The notes under the pieces are model-generated. The model was not told where the DNA came from, did no database searches, and saw only the letters and a list, made by a program, of their open reading frames with translations. From JAWLDB01 sp041686915 (GTDB lineage Bacteria; Bacillota; UBA994; UBA5500), in contig JAWLDB010000001.1 of NCBI GenBank assembly GCA_041686915.1, positions 3,158 through 67,157 on the forward strand: a DNA stretch of 64,000 nt. Reading direction: 5' to 3'. The first letter of the stretch is position 1, and each line of letters opens with the position of its first letter. A program made the position numbers and the translations under genes. Shown one piece after another: positions 17,210 to 25,176 of this stretch.

Positions 17210-17506
17210 TTGTCAAACTATGATGACATCACACCTGAGAGGCGTGATGAACTACTAGGCAGGATCGTTGATATCATTGCCAAGTATGGCTTGTACACGC
17301 CGGCAGCCTTCTTTCTCACCATGGGTAAGCCACTAGCCTTCCTGGGTAGTCAGGCCATGTTTTTTGCGGCGCCCATCGCAGGCGTGTTCGTTAACGAGGA
17401 CATGATAGAGGAATACGCCCATTTGATGACAGACCGCGAGAATGTGGAACGCCTGTTGACCATGATTGAGGAGCGGGAGCAGAAGACCAGAACGCAGAAG
17501 AAATAG
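17210..17506 (+). CDS. Small conserved protein paralogous to the one at 24734 (MutL-region associated)
   Basis: 98 residues from TTG 17210 with GAGAGGTG upstream. I do not recognise a named family. It aligns by eye with the 107-residue product at 24734-25057: the shared pattern is a DEL motif near the start, KYG/RYG, PA-x-FFL, a KP-x-x-F turn, a hydrophobic stretch (FLGSQAMFFAAPIAGVF), then M-T/S-DR and a terminal IEE. Both copies lie beside MutL-type genes. The hydrophobic middle could attach it to the membrane. A terminator follows at 17547-17590, so it is transcribed separately from pair 1. Confidence 0.65.
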   Translation: MSNYDDITPERRDELLGRIVDIIAKYGLYTPAAFFLTMGKPLAFLGSQAMFFAAPIAGVFVNEDMIEEYAHLMTDRENVERLLTMIEEREQKTRTQKK

Positions 17507-17546
17507 AAATGACATAAAGTTGATAGAAGTTCAGATAGCGGAAAGC

Positions 17547-17590
17547 GATCAGCCCTATGCATTGGTGCACAGGGGCTGATCTATTTTTTG
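17547..17590 (+). terminator. Terminator after the first small protein
   Basis: Stem GATCAGCCC (17547-17555) / GGGCTGATC (17573-17581) with a 17-base loop, then TATTTTTT. Confidence 0.85.
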
Positions 17591-18133
17591 CTACTATTCA
17601 CTGTGGAAGGGGAGCATTGCATTCCGTATAGCAGAGCATATTTTGAGTAGGGCTAGCATCGGCGATAGCTGCTAATATGTGGCGTAGCCACCTAATGCAT
17701 CGCCCAGAATGGTCACGGCAACGGGCGGCAAGTATGCTCATATCTTAAGGAAGGTTGTCTGACGTTCGTCTTATCATCAAGCGCCTTGCTATTCATATGT
17801 CGGTGAAATGTTAAAGAATATTGAAAAAAATGAGCCCAAGATGTATAATGAAGCCATAAAGGAAGGCGTTGGAATTAAGTCATGAAGATTCTGTTACAGC
17901 CAACATATGATGCCAGCGAGTGAGGTCGATGTCCAGTAATAATTCACATCCTAATGAAAAAAAATGTAGATGAGCAGCAGGATTGGTACGGCAAATATCG
18001 TATACATAATACTATGCAGTAAACGAGGCTGCATGTTATCTCTGCGGCACCGTGGTTGCATGCAGCGAAGTTTGCTATAATAGAACTCGGTCTAGTTTCA
18101 CAGTATTCTGCCGATGAAGGAGGAAACCCAAAG
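17591..18133 (+). promoter_or_regulatory. Long leader upstream of the first MutL pair with two promoter candidates
   Basis: 543 bp without a convincing gene. Promoter A: TTGAAA (17821-17826), 17 bp, perfect TATAAT (17844-17849). Promoter B: an extended -10 TGCTATAAT ending at 18081, about 50 bp before the ATG, with a weak -35 (TGGTTG). If promoter A is used the 5' leader is about 280 nt, long enough for a regulatory RNA, but I recognise no known class and no cobalamin box. AT-rich stretches such as AAAAAAAATG near 17956 carry no supported reading frame. Confidence 0.6.
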
Positions 18134-19978
18134 ATGGCTCAACTAACCCCCGACAAGATAAAGTCGATCGTGGCCACAGACTGTGGTAGTACCACGACCA
18201 AAGCCATCCTGATTGAAGAGGTTGATGGCGTTTTCCGCTTGATTTCACGCGGTGAAGCACCAACGACCGTTGAGGCGCCGTTCGAGGATGTTACCATCGG
18301 TGTCCGCAACGCAGTTCGCGAGATTGAAGAACTCGTGGGCAAAAGCTTCTTGCAGGAGAGCGAAGAGCGCGGTGTTATGACCCCACGCAAGGATCCCAAG
18401 ACAGGTGTCGATGCATATCTGTCTACCAGTTCTGCTGGCGGTGGCTTGCAGATGATGGTTGCCGGCGTTGTTAAGAACATGACAGCTGAGAGTGCTGAGC
18501 GCGCTGCTCTTGGTGCAGGCGCAATCGTTATGGACGCAATCGCCATCAATGACGGCCGTCAGCCGTATCAGAAGATTCAGCGCATTCGTCAGCTCCGTCC
18601 GGACATGATCTTGGTTTCCGGTGGTATTGATGGTGGTACTATAACACACGTGGCTGAGTTGGCTGAGCTTATCTCCGCGGCTGAGCCCCGTCCCCGCCTG
18701 GGTATCGGTTTTAATCTCCCGATTATCTTTGCTGGTAACAAGGATGCCCGTACCTACATGAAGGAAATCTTGGGCGAGAAGACTGACCTGCGTATCGTAG
18801 ACAACCTCCGCCCTGTACTGGAGCAAGAGGTGCTTGGTCCGGCGCGTCACGAGATCCACAACCTGTTCATGGAGCACGTTATGGCTCAGGCTCCTGGCTA
18901 CAACAAGCTGATGAAGTGGGCCGACGCTCCTATCATGCCGACCCCTGGCGCTGTTGGTCTGATTATTGAGAGCACAGCTAAACAGGAAAACATGAGCGTT
19001 GTCGGTGTTGACATCGGCGGCGCTACGACAGACGTCTTCTCCGTGTTCCAAGAAAAGTTCAACCGTACGGTTTCCGCTAACCTTGGTATGAGTTACAGTA
19101 TCTGTAACGTTCTAACTGAGGCTGGCGTTGATAACATTATGCGTTGGGTACCTTTTGACATTGATACAGCTGACCTGCGCAACCGTATCCGTAACAAGAT
19201 GATTCGCCCGACCACCATTCCCCAGACGATGGAAGACCTGATCATCGAGCAGGCACTCGCTCGCGAAGCTCTCCGCCTCGCCTTCGAGCATCATAAGAGC
19301 CTCGCTGTTGGTTTGCGCGGTGTCCAGCAGGTGCGTGACATCAGCCAGACCTTTGATCAGAAGGGTACTGGTGATACCCTGGTTAACGTTATGGACCTGG
19401 GTATGATCGTCGGTTCCGGCGGCGTGCTATCGCATGCTCCGCGCCGTATTCAGTCTGTCATGATGATGCTTGATGCATTCCAGCCTGAAGGCGTAACTGA
19501 GTTGACCGTTGACTCTATCTTCATGACTCCTCAGCTGGGCGTGCTGTCCACCATTCATCCGAAGGCAGCAAATGACGTATTCCAGAGAGACTGTTTGGTC
19601 CGTCTGGGTACTGCCGTCGCTCCAGTTGGCACAGCCAAGGAAGGCGAAGCCTGCGTCACGGTAGTGGCACATCTGCCAAATGGCAAGACCGTTGAAAAGG
19701 CTGTTGCTTACGGCAGCATCGACGCCATCGAGTTCCCGGAAGGCGAGGCTCAGATCGAGATCAAGCCGGCTCGCAACTTCGACGTTGGCGCTGGTCGTGG
19801 TCAGACAATGAGCACCAAGGTCCGGGGTGGCTTGGGCGGCATTATCATCGATGGTCGTGGACGTCAGTCGATGTTCCTACCGGCCGACACCCAGAACCGC
19901 ATCCGCAAACTGCTTGAGTGGTACAAGTCTCTCGATGTATATCCAATGGATATCCTCGAGCAGTACATGAACAAGTAG
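18134..19978 (+). CDS. MutL-type actin-like ATPase, copy 1
   Basis: 614 residues. ASKHA-superfamily nucleotide-binding signatures are visible: phosphate-1 DCGSTTTKA near residues 16-24, TSSAGGGLQMM near 95-105, phosphate-2 DIGGATTDVFS near 293, and GSGGVLSHAPRR near 427. This matches the MutL family (glutamate mutase MutL), thought to be a chaperone/reactivase-like partner of the adenosylcobalamin mutase. No mutase gene lies in the window. ATG 18134 follows AAGGAGGA at 18117-18124. It is followed 26 bp later by the biotinyl-like/KOW-like partner. Codon choice (CGT/CGC, GGT, GTT) looks like that of groEL here, suggesting high expression. First of three paralogues. Confidence 0.85.
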   Translation: MAQLTPDKIKSIVATDCGSTTTKAILIEEVDGVFRLISRGEAPTTVEAPFEDVTIGVRNAVREIEELVGKSFLQESEERGVMTPRKDPKTGVDAYLSTSSAGGGLQMMVAGVVKNMTAESAERAALGAGAIVMDAIAINDGRQPYQKIQRIRQLRPDMILVSGGIDGGTITHVAELAELISAAEPRPRLGIGFNLPIIFAGNKDARTYMKEILGEKTDLRIVDNLRPVLEQEVLGPARHEIHNLFMEHVMAQAPGYNKLMKWADAPIMPTPGAVGLIIESTAKQENMSVVGVDIGGATTDVFSVFQEKFNRTVSANLGMSYSICNVLTEAGVDNIMRWVPFDIDTADLRNRIRNKMIRPTTIPQTMEDLIIEQALAREALRLAFEHHKSLAVGLRGVQQVRDISQTFDQKGTGDTLVNVMDLGMIVGSGGVLSHAPRRIQSVMMMLDAFQPEGVTELTVDSIFMTPQLGVLSTIHPKAANDVFQRDCLVRLGTAVAPVGTAKEGEACVTVVAHLPNGKTVEKAVAYGSIDAIEFPEGEAQIEIKPARNFDVGAGRGQTMSTKVRGGLGGIIIDGRGRQSMFLPADTQNRIRKLLEWYKSLDVYPMDILEQYMNK

Positions 19979-20004
19979 AATACCTCACGAAGGGAGTGTT
20001 ATAG

Positions 20005-21132
20005 ATGGCTCACGCTTATACCCCAGGTCTTAAGGTTACAGAATCGACTCTCGTAGTAAAGCGCCGCCGCCTCCCCATTCTTGGTGAGGTATTGGTAAAG
20101 AAGGGTGACGTTGTCACCCCTGGTACCATCGTTGCACGCACTCAAATCCCGGGTGATCCCCAGACGGTAAACATCAGCTCCAAGCTAGGTTTGGAAGCTG
20201 ACGAAGTGCCGGAGGTCATGCTCAAGAAAGAGGGAGACGCAATCAAGAAGGGTGAAGTTATCGCCCTGAAGAAGTCTTTCTTTGGGTTGTTCAAGAGCAG
20301 TGTAGAATCCCCAATCGATGGTACCATCGATAATATCTCAGCTATTACCGGTCAGATTACCCTGCGTGGCCCGGCCATTCCGGTCGAAATCCAGGCGTAT
20401 GTTCCTGGCAAAATCGTCGAGGTTATTGACCGCGAGGGCGTTGTAGTTGAAACTCCTGCAGCACTCATCCAAGGCATCTTCGGCGTAGGTGGCGAGCGCC
20501 AGGGTACTCTGCAGATGGTTGCTAAAGACCCAGGTGAAGTCCTTTCTGGGGACAAGATTACTCCTGATATGAAGGGCAAAGTCATTGTTGGTGGCTCACT
20601 GGTTACGGCCGACGCGATCAAGAAGGCGTCAGACCTTGGCGTTACAGGTATCGTTGCCGGTGGCATCATCGACCGTGATCTGATCGAGTTCCTTGGCTAC
20701 GACATCGGCGTTGCAATCACTGGTCAGGAGGACATCAACCTAACAATCATTCTGACAGAGGGTTTTGGTCAGATCCGCATGGCTGACAAGACCTTTAACC
20801 TGCTTAAGGATCTCAACGGTAGCGTGGCTTCCATTAACGGTGCAACCCAGATTCGCGCCGGTGTTATGCGGCCGGAAGTAATCGTTTCGCTGAAAAACCT
20901 GAAGCAGGATAAAGGACTCCAACATGGTGACGAGGGCGGTGGTATGACAATCGGTACCCCGATCCGCATCATCCGCGAGCCTTATTTCGGCAAGCTGGCG
21001 ACAGTTGCGGAACTGCCACCGGAGCTGACCGTAATCGAGTCAGGTACCAAGGCACGCGTCCTGGTCGCCGAACTGAAAGACGGTTCCCGCGTAGTAGTGC
21101 CTCGTGCGAACGTTGAGTTGATTGAAGACTAA
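20005..21132 (+). CDS. MutL-partner protein, biotinyl/lipoyl-like N-terminus and KOW-like C-terminus, copy 1
   Basis: 375 residues, uncharacterised. The N-terminal ~130 residues have barrel-sandwich (biotinyl/lipoyl/HlyD-like) patterns: PILGEVLVKKGDVVTPGTIV, then VMLKKEGDAIKKGEVIA and SPIDGTIDNIS; no MKM biotinylation site is visible. A central block follows (VETPAALIQGIFGVGG, GKVIVGGSLVTADAIKKA, TEGFGQIRM, INGATQIRAGVMRPEVI). The C-terminal ~55 residues look KOW-like (IREPYFGKLATV, then LKDGSRVVVPRANVELIE). No signal peptide or membrane segment is evident, so probably cytoplasmic. It follows mutL copy 1 by 26 bp, ATG after GGGAGTG. Confidence 0.75.
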   Translation: MAHAYTPGLKVTESTLVVKRRRLPILGEVLVKKGDVVTPGTIVARTQIPGDPQTVNISSKLGLEADEVPEVMLKKEGDAIKKGEVIALKKSFFGLFKSSVESPIDGTIDNISAITGQITLRGPAIPVEIQAYVPGKIVEVIDREGVVVETPAALIQGIFGVGGERQGTLQMVAKDPGEVLSGDKITPDMKGKVIVGGSLVTADAIKKASDLGVTGIVAGGIIDRDLIEFLGYDIGVAITGQEDINLTIILTEGFGQIRMADKTFNLLKDLNGSVASINGATQIRAGVMRPEVIVSLKNLKQDKGLQHGDEGGGMTIGTPIRIIREPYFGKLATVAELPPELTVIESGTKARVLVAELKDGSRVVVPRANVELIED

Positions 21133-21145
21133 TCATGATGAAAGA

Positions 21146-21185
21146 GAGCCAAGGCTTTATGCCTTGGCTCCTTTTTATTTTTGTA
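21146..21185 (+). terminator. Terminator after MutL pair 1
   Basis: Perfect 10-bp stem GAGCCAAGGC/GCCTTGGCTC with loop TTTAT followed by CTTTTTATTTTT. It separates pair 1 from pair 2. Confidence 0.92.
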
Positions 21186-21423
21186 GATGCACCCTGTCAT
21201 TAGCGGTGCACCTAAAGTAGTGATAAAGCTCTGGGCAAGCCCATAGCAATAAATGGAGATGCATACCTTCCCGGTAGTCTGCTTAAATGGGAACAAGTAT
21301 ATAGCAATTAATATAGATTGGTAATTGACAGAAAGCTAGTGCCTGGAGCAGGAGCGCATGGTAGATCTGCCTAATAGAAAGCAAAAAGAGGGGACTTCCT
21401 ACTGCAAAGAAGGAGGGTATTAG

Positions 21424-23337
21424 ATGTCTGAGGCTGCAACGCATGTGACCTCAATATTGGCTACTGACGTCGGGAGTACGACCACCAAAGCTATCCTGAT
21501 CGAGAAAATCGGTAGTGAGTATCGCCTTAAACGCCGTGGGGAGACGCCTACCACGGTGGAAGAACCGTGGGAAAACGTTATGGTGGGAGTCCGCAAATCC
21601 ATCAGACGTGTTCAGCAATTGGAGCAGCGCACTCTATTGGAGGTTGATAAGCTCATTCGACCAAAAGCTGGGGATAGAGGAACTGATGTTTACGTTTCCA
21701 CCAGTTCAGCGGGCGGCGCCATGCAGATGATGGTTTGTGGACTGGTTAAGAGCATCAGCGCAACCAGCGCTCATAGGGCTGCGCTTGGGGCCGGTTCGGT
21801 GGTGCTGGACGTAATCGCTGTTGACGATGAGCGTTCAGATCCCGAAAAGATCTCCCGCATTTCCCAGTTGCGGCCAGACATACTGCTCATGTCAGGCGGT
21901 GTTGATGGTGGATCTGTAACATACCTAGCTGCGGTTGCAGAGCTGATCACTCAGGCTAACCCGCAGCCTCGCTTCGGCAAGACTGATAAACTACCTTTGA
22001 TCTATGCTGGTAACATCGATGCCCAGGATCTGATGGAGAACATCACCGGCGAAACGTTAGAGGTCTATTTGGTGGACAATCTTCGTCCGTCGCATGACGT
22101 AGAAAACCTTGCCTCAGTCCGAGATACAATCCATCGGCTGTTCATGGAGCACGTTATGGCGCAAGCTCCCGGCTACGACGAACTGTCGGATTGGGTAGAT
22201 AGTGCCATCATGCCGACCCCGGGTGCTGTGGGTCGCATCATTTCCATCATGGCTGAGAATCACAGCGGCAATATAGTTGCTGTGGATATCGGTGGAGCAA
22301 CAACCGACGTCTTCTCAGCTTATGACGGCAACTTTACCCGCACAGTCAGTGCTAACCTCGGTATGAGTTACAGCATCGCCAGCGTGCTGGAAGAAGCTAC
22401 GTTTGAGAGCATTCGCAAGTGGATCCCATTCTCGCTCGACGAGGATGCCCTTTGCAACTGGATTAGCAACAAGATGGTCCGCCCAAGCACGATACCTCAT
22501 ACGCTGGATTCGCTGATAATCGAGCAAGCTATCGCCCGCGAGGCCTTGCGCCTGTCTTTTCAGCAACACAACGGCCTGGGCAAGAAAGTGGAGAAGCAGA
22601 AAGCTCAGGGATGGAAGAACGAGACGGACATATTCATGTCTCCAAGCACCGACATAATCGACTTAATGAAGCTGTATATGCTCGTGGGCAGCGGTGGTGT
22701 GCTCTCGCATGCTCCCCGGCGCAGCCAGGCTGCCTTGATGTTGCTTGATGCCTTTATGCCTGAAGGCATCACGCAATTGACGCTTGACTCAAGCTTAATG
22801 ATGCCTCATTTAGGCGTGCTATCCACCCTCTATCCAGAAATCGCAGCTGAGGTTTTCGACAAGGACTGCTTGATCCGCTTAGGTACAGCAATTTGTCCGG
22901 TGGGCCGCGGACGGGAGGGGCAAAAGGTTATGACGGTCAAGCTGGCATTGCCAGATGGCACGGCTATTGAGGAAGAGGCTTTCTTTGGCAAGTTGAAGGC
23001 ACTTGACGTTCCTGCGGGCATGAAGGTGCACGCCGAGATCACTCCAGAACGTAGCTTCGACGTCGGTGCCGGTCGCGGCAAGAAGGTAGAAAGCGAGCTG
23101 GACGGTGGTTTGAACGGTATCATTTGCGATACTCGTGGCCGTCAGCCGTTTGTTATCCCTGAAAACGAAAGTGAACGAGTCGCTAAGATTACAGAATGGA
23201 TTGAAGCACTGCAAGTCTACGATATGGACAAAGTCCGCCACTATCAGAAGCTGTTCCCCATCAAGGACGACGGCGGAGTCGGTAAAGGAGGTAAAAAAGA
23301 TGGCGGATTCCTTGCACGCTTCTTTGGTCGGAAATGA
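21424..23337 (+). CDS. MutL-type actin-like ATPase, copy 2
   Basis: 637 residues, clearly paralogous to copy 1 with the same order of motifs: DVGSTTTKA near 15-23, TSSAGGAMQMMV, HVMAQAPGYDEL, DIGGATTDVFS near 288, and GSGGVLSHAPRR. It has a distinctive glycine/lysine-rich tail (GGVGKGGKKDGG, then FLARFFGRK) absent from the other copies. The ATG follows AAGGAGG. The last 38 bp overlap the start of the partner gene. Preceded by a 290-bp spacer holding the pair-1 terminator; no strong promoter is evident there (TTGACA at 21325-21330 lacks a good -10). Confidence 0.85.
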   Translation: MSEAATHVTSILATDVGSTTTKAILIEKIGSEYRLKRRGETPTTVEEPWENVMVGVRKSIRRVQQLEQRTLLEVDKLIRPKAGDRGTDVYVSTSSAGGAMQMMVCGLVKSISATSAHRAALGAGSVVLDVIAVDDERSDPEKISRISQLRPDILLMSGGVDGGSVTYLAAVAELITQANPQPRFGKTDKLPLIYAGNIDAQDLMENITGETLEVYLVDNLRPSHDVENLASVRDTIHRLFMEHVMAQAPGYDELSDWVDSAIMPTPGAVGRIISIMAENHSGNIVAVDIGGATTDVFSAYDGNFTRTVSANLGMSYSIASVLEEATFESIRKWIPFSLDEDALCNWISNKMVRPSTIPHTLDSLIIEQAIAREALRLSFQQHNGLGKKVEKQKAQGWKNETDIFMSPSTDIIDLMKLYMLVGSGGVLSHAPRRSQAALMLLDAFMPEGITQLTLDSSLMMPHLGVLSTLYPEIAAEVFDKDCLIRLGTAICPVGRGREGQKVMTVKLALPDGTAIEEEAFFGKLKALDVPAGMKVHAEITPERSFDVGAGRGKKVESELDGGLNGIICDTRGRQPFVIPENESERVAKITEWIEALQVYDMDKVRHYQKLFPIKDDGGVGKGGKKDGGFLARFFGRK

Positions 23338-24664
23338 ACACGTCCACGTAAAGAAGATTCGCAAACTGCGCAAGCTTCCGATGCCAGGTGAAGTACTGGT
23401 GCAGGTAGGCGACAAGGTTACGCCCGAAACTGTCGTAGCCAAGGTCAATCTAAATCCTGGCATTCCCTGGGTAGTGCCGGTCGCCAGACAGATTGGCGTA
23501 GAACCGCATAAGCTAGAGGAGTTTATGATGGTCAAGGCGGGCGACGTCGTGCAGCAGAAACAGATTATCGCTCGCGCAGACGAGACAGGCATTTACGGTC
23601 GTACGGAATACGAAGCCCCTATTAGTGGTGTTGTGGAGGAAATCTCGTGCAAGTCTGGCCGTGTGGTTATTCGCGAGGAATTAGGGCGTGAAGAGCCGCC
23701 AATCAGCTTTAATGCGTGTCTTGAGCTGCGTTGTAAGCCTAAAGAGTTGCCTCAGTATATGCTGAAAAAGGTAGGAGACGAGGTCAAGAAGGGCCAGATC
23801 ATCGCCAAAAAGGGTCAGGGGCATACTTACAGTACAAACACTGCCCGCACACCAATTTCTGGAATAATCGCCGAGATTAACGACCAGACCGGCTCTGTTA
23901 CCGTTGCACGTCCACTTGAAGAGGCTATGATCAAAGGCTATATCACCGGTAGCATTGTCGAGGTACTGCCAGAACGTGGCTGTGTAGTCGAGACTCCGGC
24001 TGCCATCGTCAATGGGATCTTTGGTGTGGGCGGGGAAACCCATGGTGTCCTGAAGGTTGCCGTTCCTTCTCACGACACAGTTCTCGAAGAACACCATATC
24101 TCCGAAGACATGGAAGGTAAAATTGTCGTAGGTGGTGCCTTTGTTACCAACGAGGCACTGTCGAAGGCGCTGCAGGTGGGTGTCAAGGGAGTTATCACCG
24201 GTGCAGCCAGCTATCTGAGTCTGACCAAATCCCTAGGATGCAAGCTAGGTGTAGGCGTAACCGGTCACGAAGATATTGATATGACTGTTATTCTTACCGA
24301 GGGTTTTGGGCACCTGAACATGCGTCGGGCAGTCTTCGAGACTTTCATGGCAGTTGAAGGGTTCCACGTATCGATCAACGGCGCGACTCAAATTCGCGCC
24401 GGTGCGATCCGTCCGGAGGTAATCATTCCTCTCCCGGACTGGGATCAGGAGCTCGAGAATGAACCGATCCTCGATGAAGAGTTGGTCATCGGGCAGGTAG
24501 TGCGTTGTATCAACAAGCCATACTTCGGCGAGATTGGCCAGGTAATTGAGGTGCCTCGAGAAGCCGTGCTGATTGAAACCGAGTGCTTGGCTCCAGTCGT
24601 GAAAGTGCAGTTGAACGATGGGCGCCAGGTTTTCGTGCCTCGCCAAAACGTAGAAGTACTCTAG
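23300..24664 (+). CDS. MutL-partner protein, copy 2, with duplicated biotinyl-like module
   Basis: 454 residues from ATG 23300, five to six bases after AAAGGAGG; the longer frame from 23135 is only the overlap with mutL copy 2. It is paralogous to the product at 20005 but longer, because the barrel-sandwich-like module appears twice: KAGDVVQQKQIIARAD, then KVGDEVKKGQIIAKKG, each followed by a PISG turn (APISGVVEEIS; TPISGIIAEIN). The central block (VETPAAIVNGIFGVGG, INGATQIRAGAIRPEVI) and KOW-like end (NKPYFGEIGQVIEV, NDGRQVFVPRQNVEVL) are conserved. The 38-bp overlap with the ATPase gene implies coupled translation. Confidence 0.75.
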   Translation: MADSLHASLVGNEHVHVKKIRKLRKLPMPGEVLVQVGDKVTPETVVAKVNLNPGIPWVVPVARQIGVEPHKLEEFMMVKAGDVVQQKQIIARADETGIYGRTEYEAPISGVVEEISCKSGRVVIREELGREEPPISFNACLELRCKPKELPQYMLKKVGDEVKKGQIIAKKGQGHTYSTNTARTPISGIIAEINDQTGSVTVARPLEEAMIKGYITGSIVEVLPERGCVVETPAAIVNGIFGVGGETHGVLKVAVPSHDTVLEEHHISEDMEGKIVVGGAFVTNEALSKALQVGVKGVITGAASYLSLTKSLGCKLGVGVTGHEDIDMTVILTEGFGHLNMRRAVFETFMAVEGFHVSINGATQIRAGAIRPEVIIPLPDWDQELENEPILDEELVIGQVVRCINKPYFGEIGQVIEVPREAVLIETECLAPVVKVQLNDGRQVFVPRQNVEVL

Positions 24665-24733
24665 CGGTCAACCGGATAACCTTTCAGGGCACAGGGAAAG
24701 CTACTGGCATAATAAGCCAGGAGGTGTCCCGCC

Positions 24734-25057
24734 TTGGTGCAGTGGCAGCCCGTACACGAGACAACACCGGAGCTAGCTGATGAGCTAATCGAAAAGATGG
24801 CGAGATTCGTTCAGCGTTATGGGGCAGAGGTGCCAGCTGTTTTCTTTCTAGAGTTGAGCAAACCTGTCTCCTTTGTCGCCGGGTCCGCGGTGCACATGGC
24901 GACCCCGTTCTTAGGCACCTTTTTTGCATCCGATGATACTTTTACCGACTTCGCCAATGTAATGTCCGACCGCAGGCTCCTGGAGAAATTCATCTGCCGG
25001 ATAGAGGAGCTGGCCAAGGAAAGCGACAATCAGAAGAGAAGCGACCGCCATCAATGA
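24734..25057 (+). CDS. Small conserved protein paralogous to the one at 17210
   Basis: 107 residues from TTG 24734, seven bases after AGGAGGTG. It shares with the 17210 product the DEL start, RYG, PAVFFLELSKPVSF segment, a central hydrophobic stretch, MSDR and IEEL. It follows the pair-2 partner gene by 69 bp with no terminator between, so it is probably the third gene of the pair-2 operon. Its stop codon lies inside the terminator hairpin at 25043-25073. Function unknown. Confidence 0.65.
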   Translation: MVQWQPVHETTPELADELIEKMARFVQRYGAEVPAVFFLELSKPVSFVAGSAVHMATPFLGTFFASDDTFTDFANVMSDRRLLEKFICRIEELAKESDNQKRSDRHQ

Positions 25058-25073
25058 TGGCGGTCTTGCTTTT
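25043..25073 (+). terminator. Terminator after MutL pair 2
   Basis: Perfect 11-bp inverted repeat GACCGCCATCA/TGATGGCGGTC (25043-25053 / 25055-25065) followed by TTGCTTTTG. It overlaps the stop codon of the small protein. Confidence 0.85.
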
Positions 25074-25176
25074 GCCCCTACAAGCAGGGAAACGATTAGC
25101 TCTTGCTAAATACATATAGATACAAGTAAGCGTTTAACTTTATCCGTGCGGGACATGTATATCGGAGGTGTGCAGC

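Noticed and set aside
17591..18133. Cobalamin riboswitch upstream of the MutL genes
   Set aside because: Expected because of the MutL-mutase link, but no B12 box or other conserved cobalamin element is visible.
18134..19978. DNA mismatch-repair MutL
   Set aside because: The shared name is a coincidence; these proteins have actin-like ATPase motifs, not the GHKL ATPase of repair MutL.
20005..21132. Biotin carboxyl carrier or lipoyl carrier protein
   Set aside because: The barrel-sandwich pattern is present, but no MKM or DKA modification site is seen.
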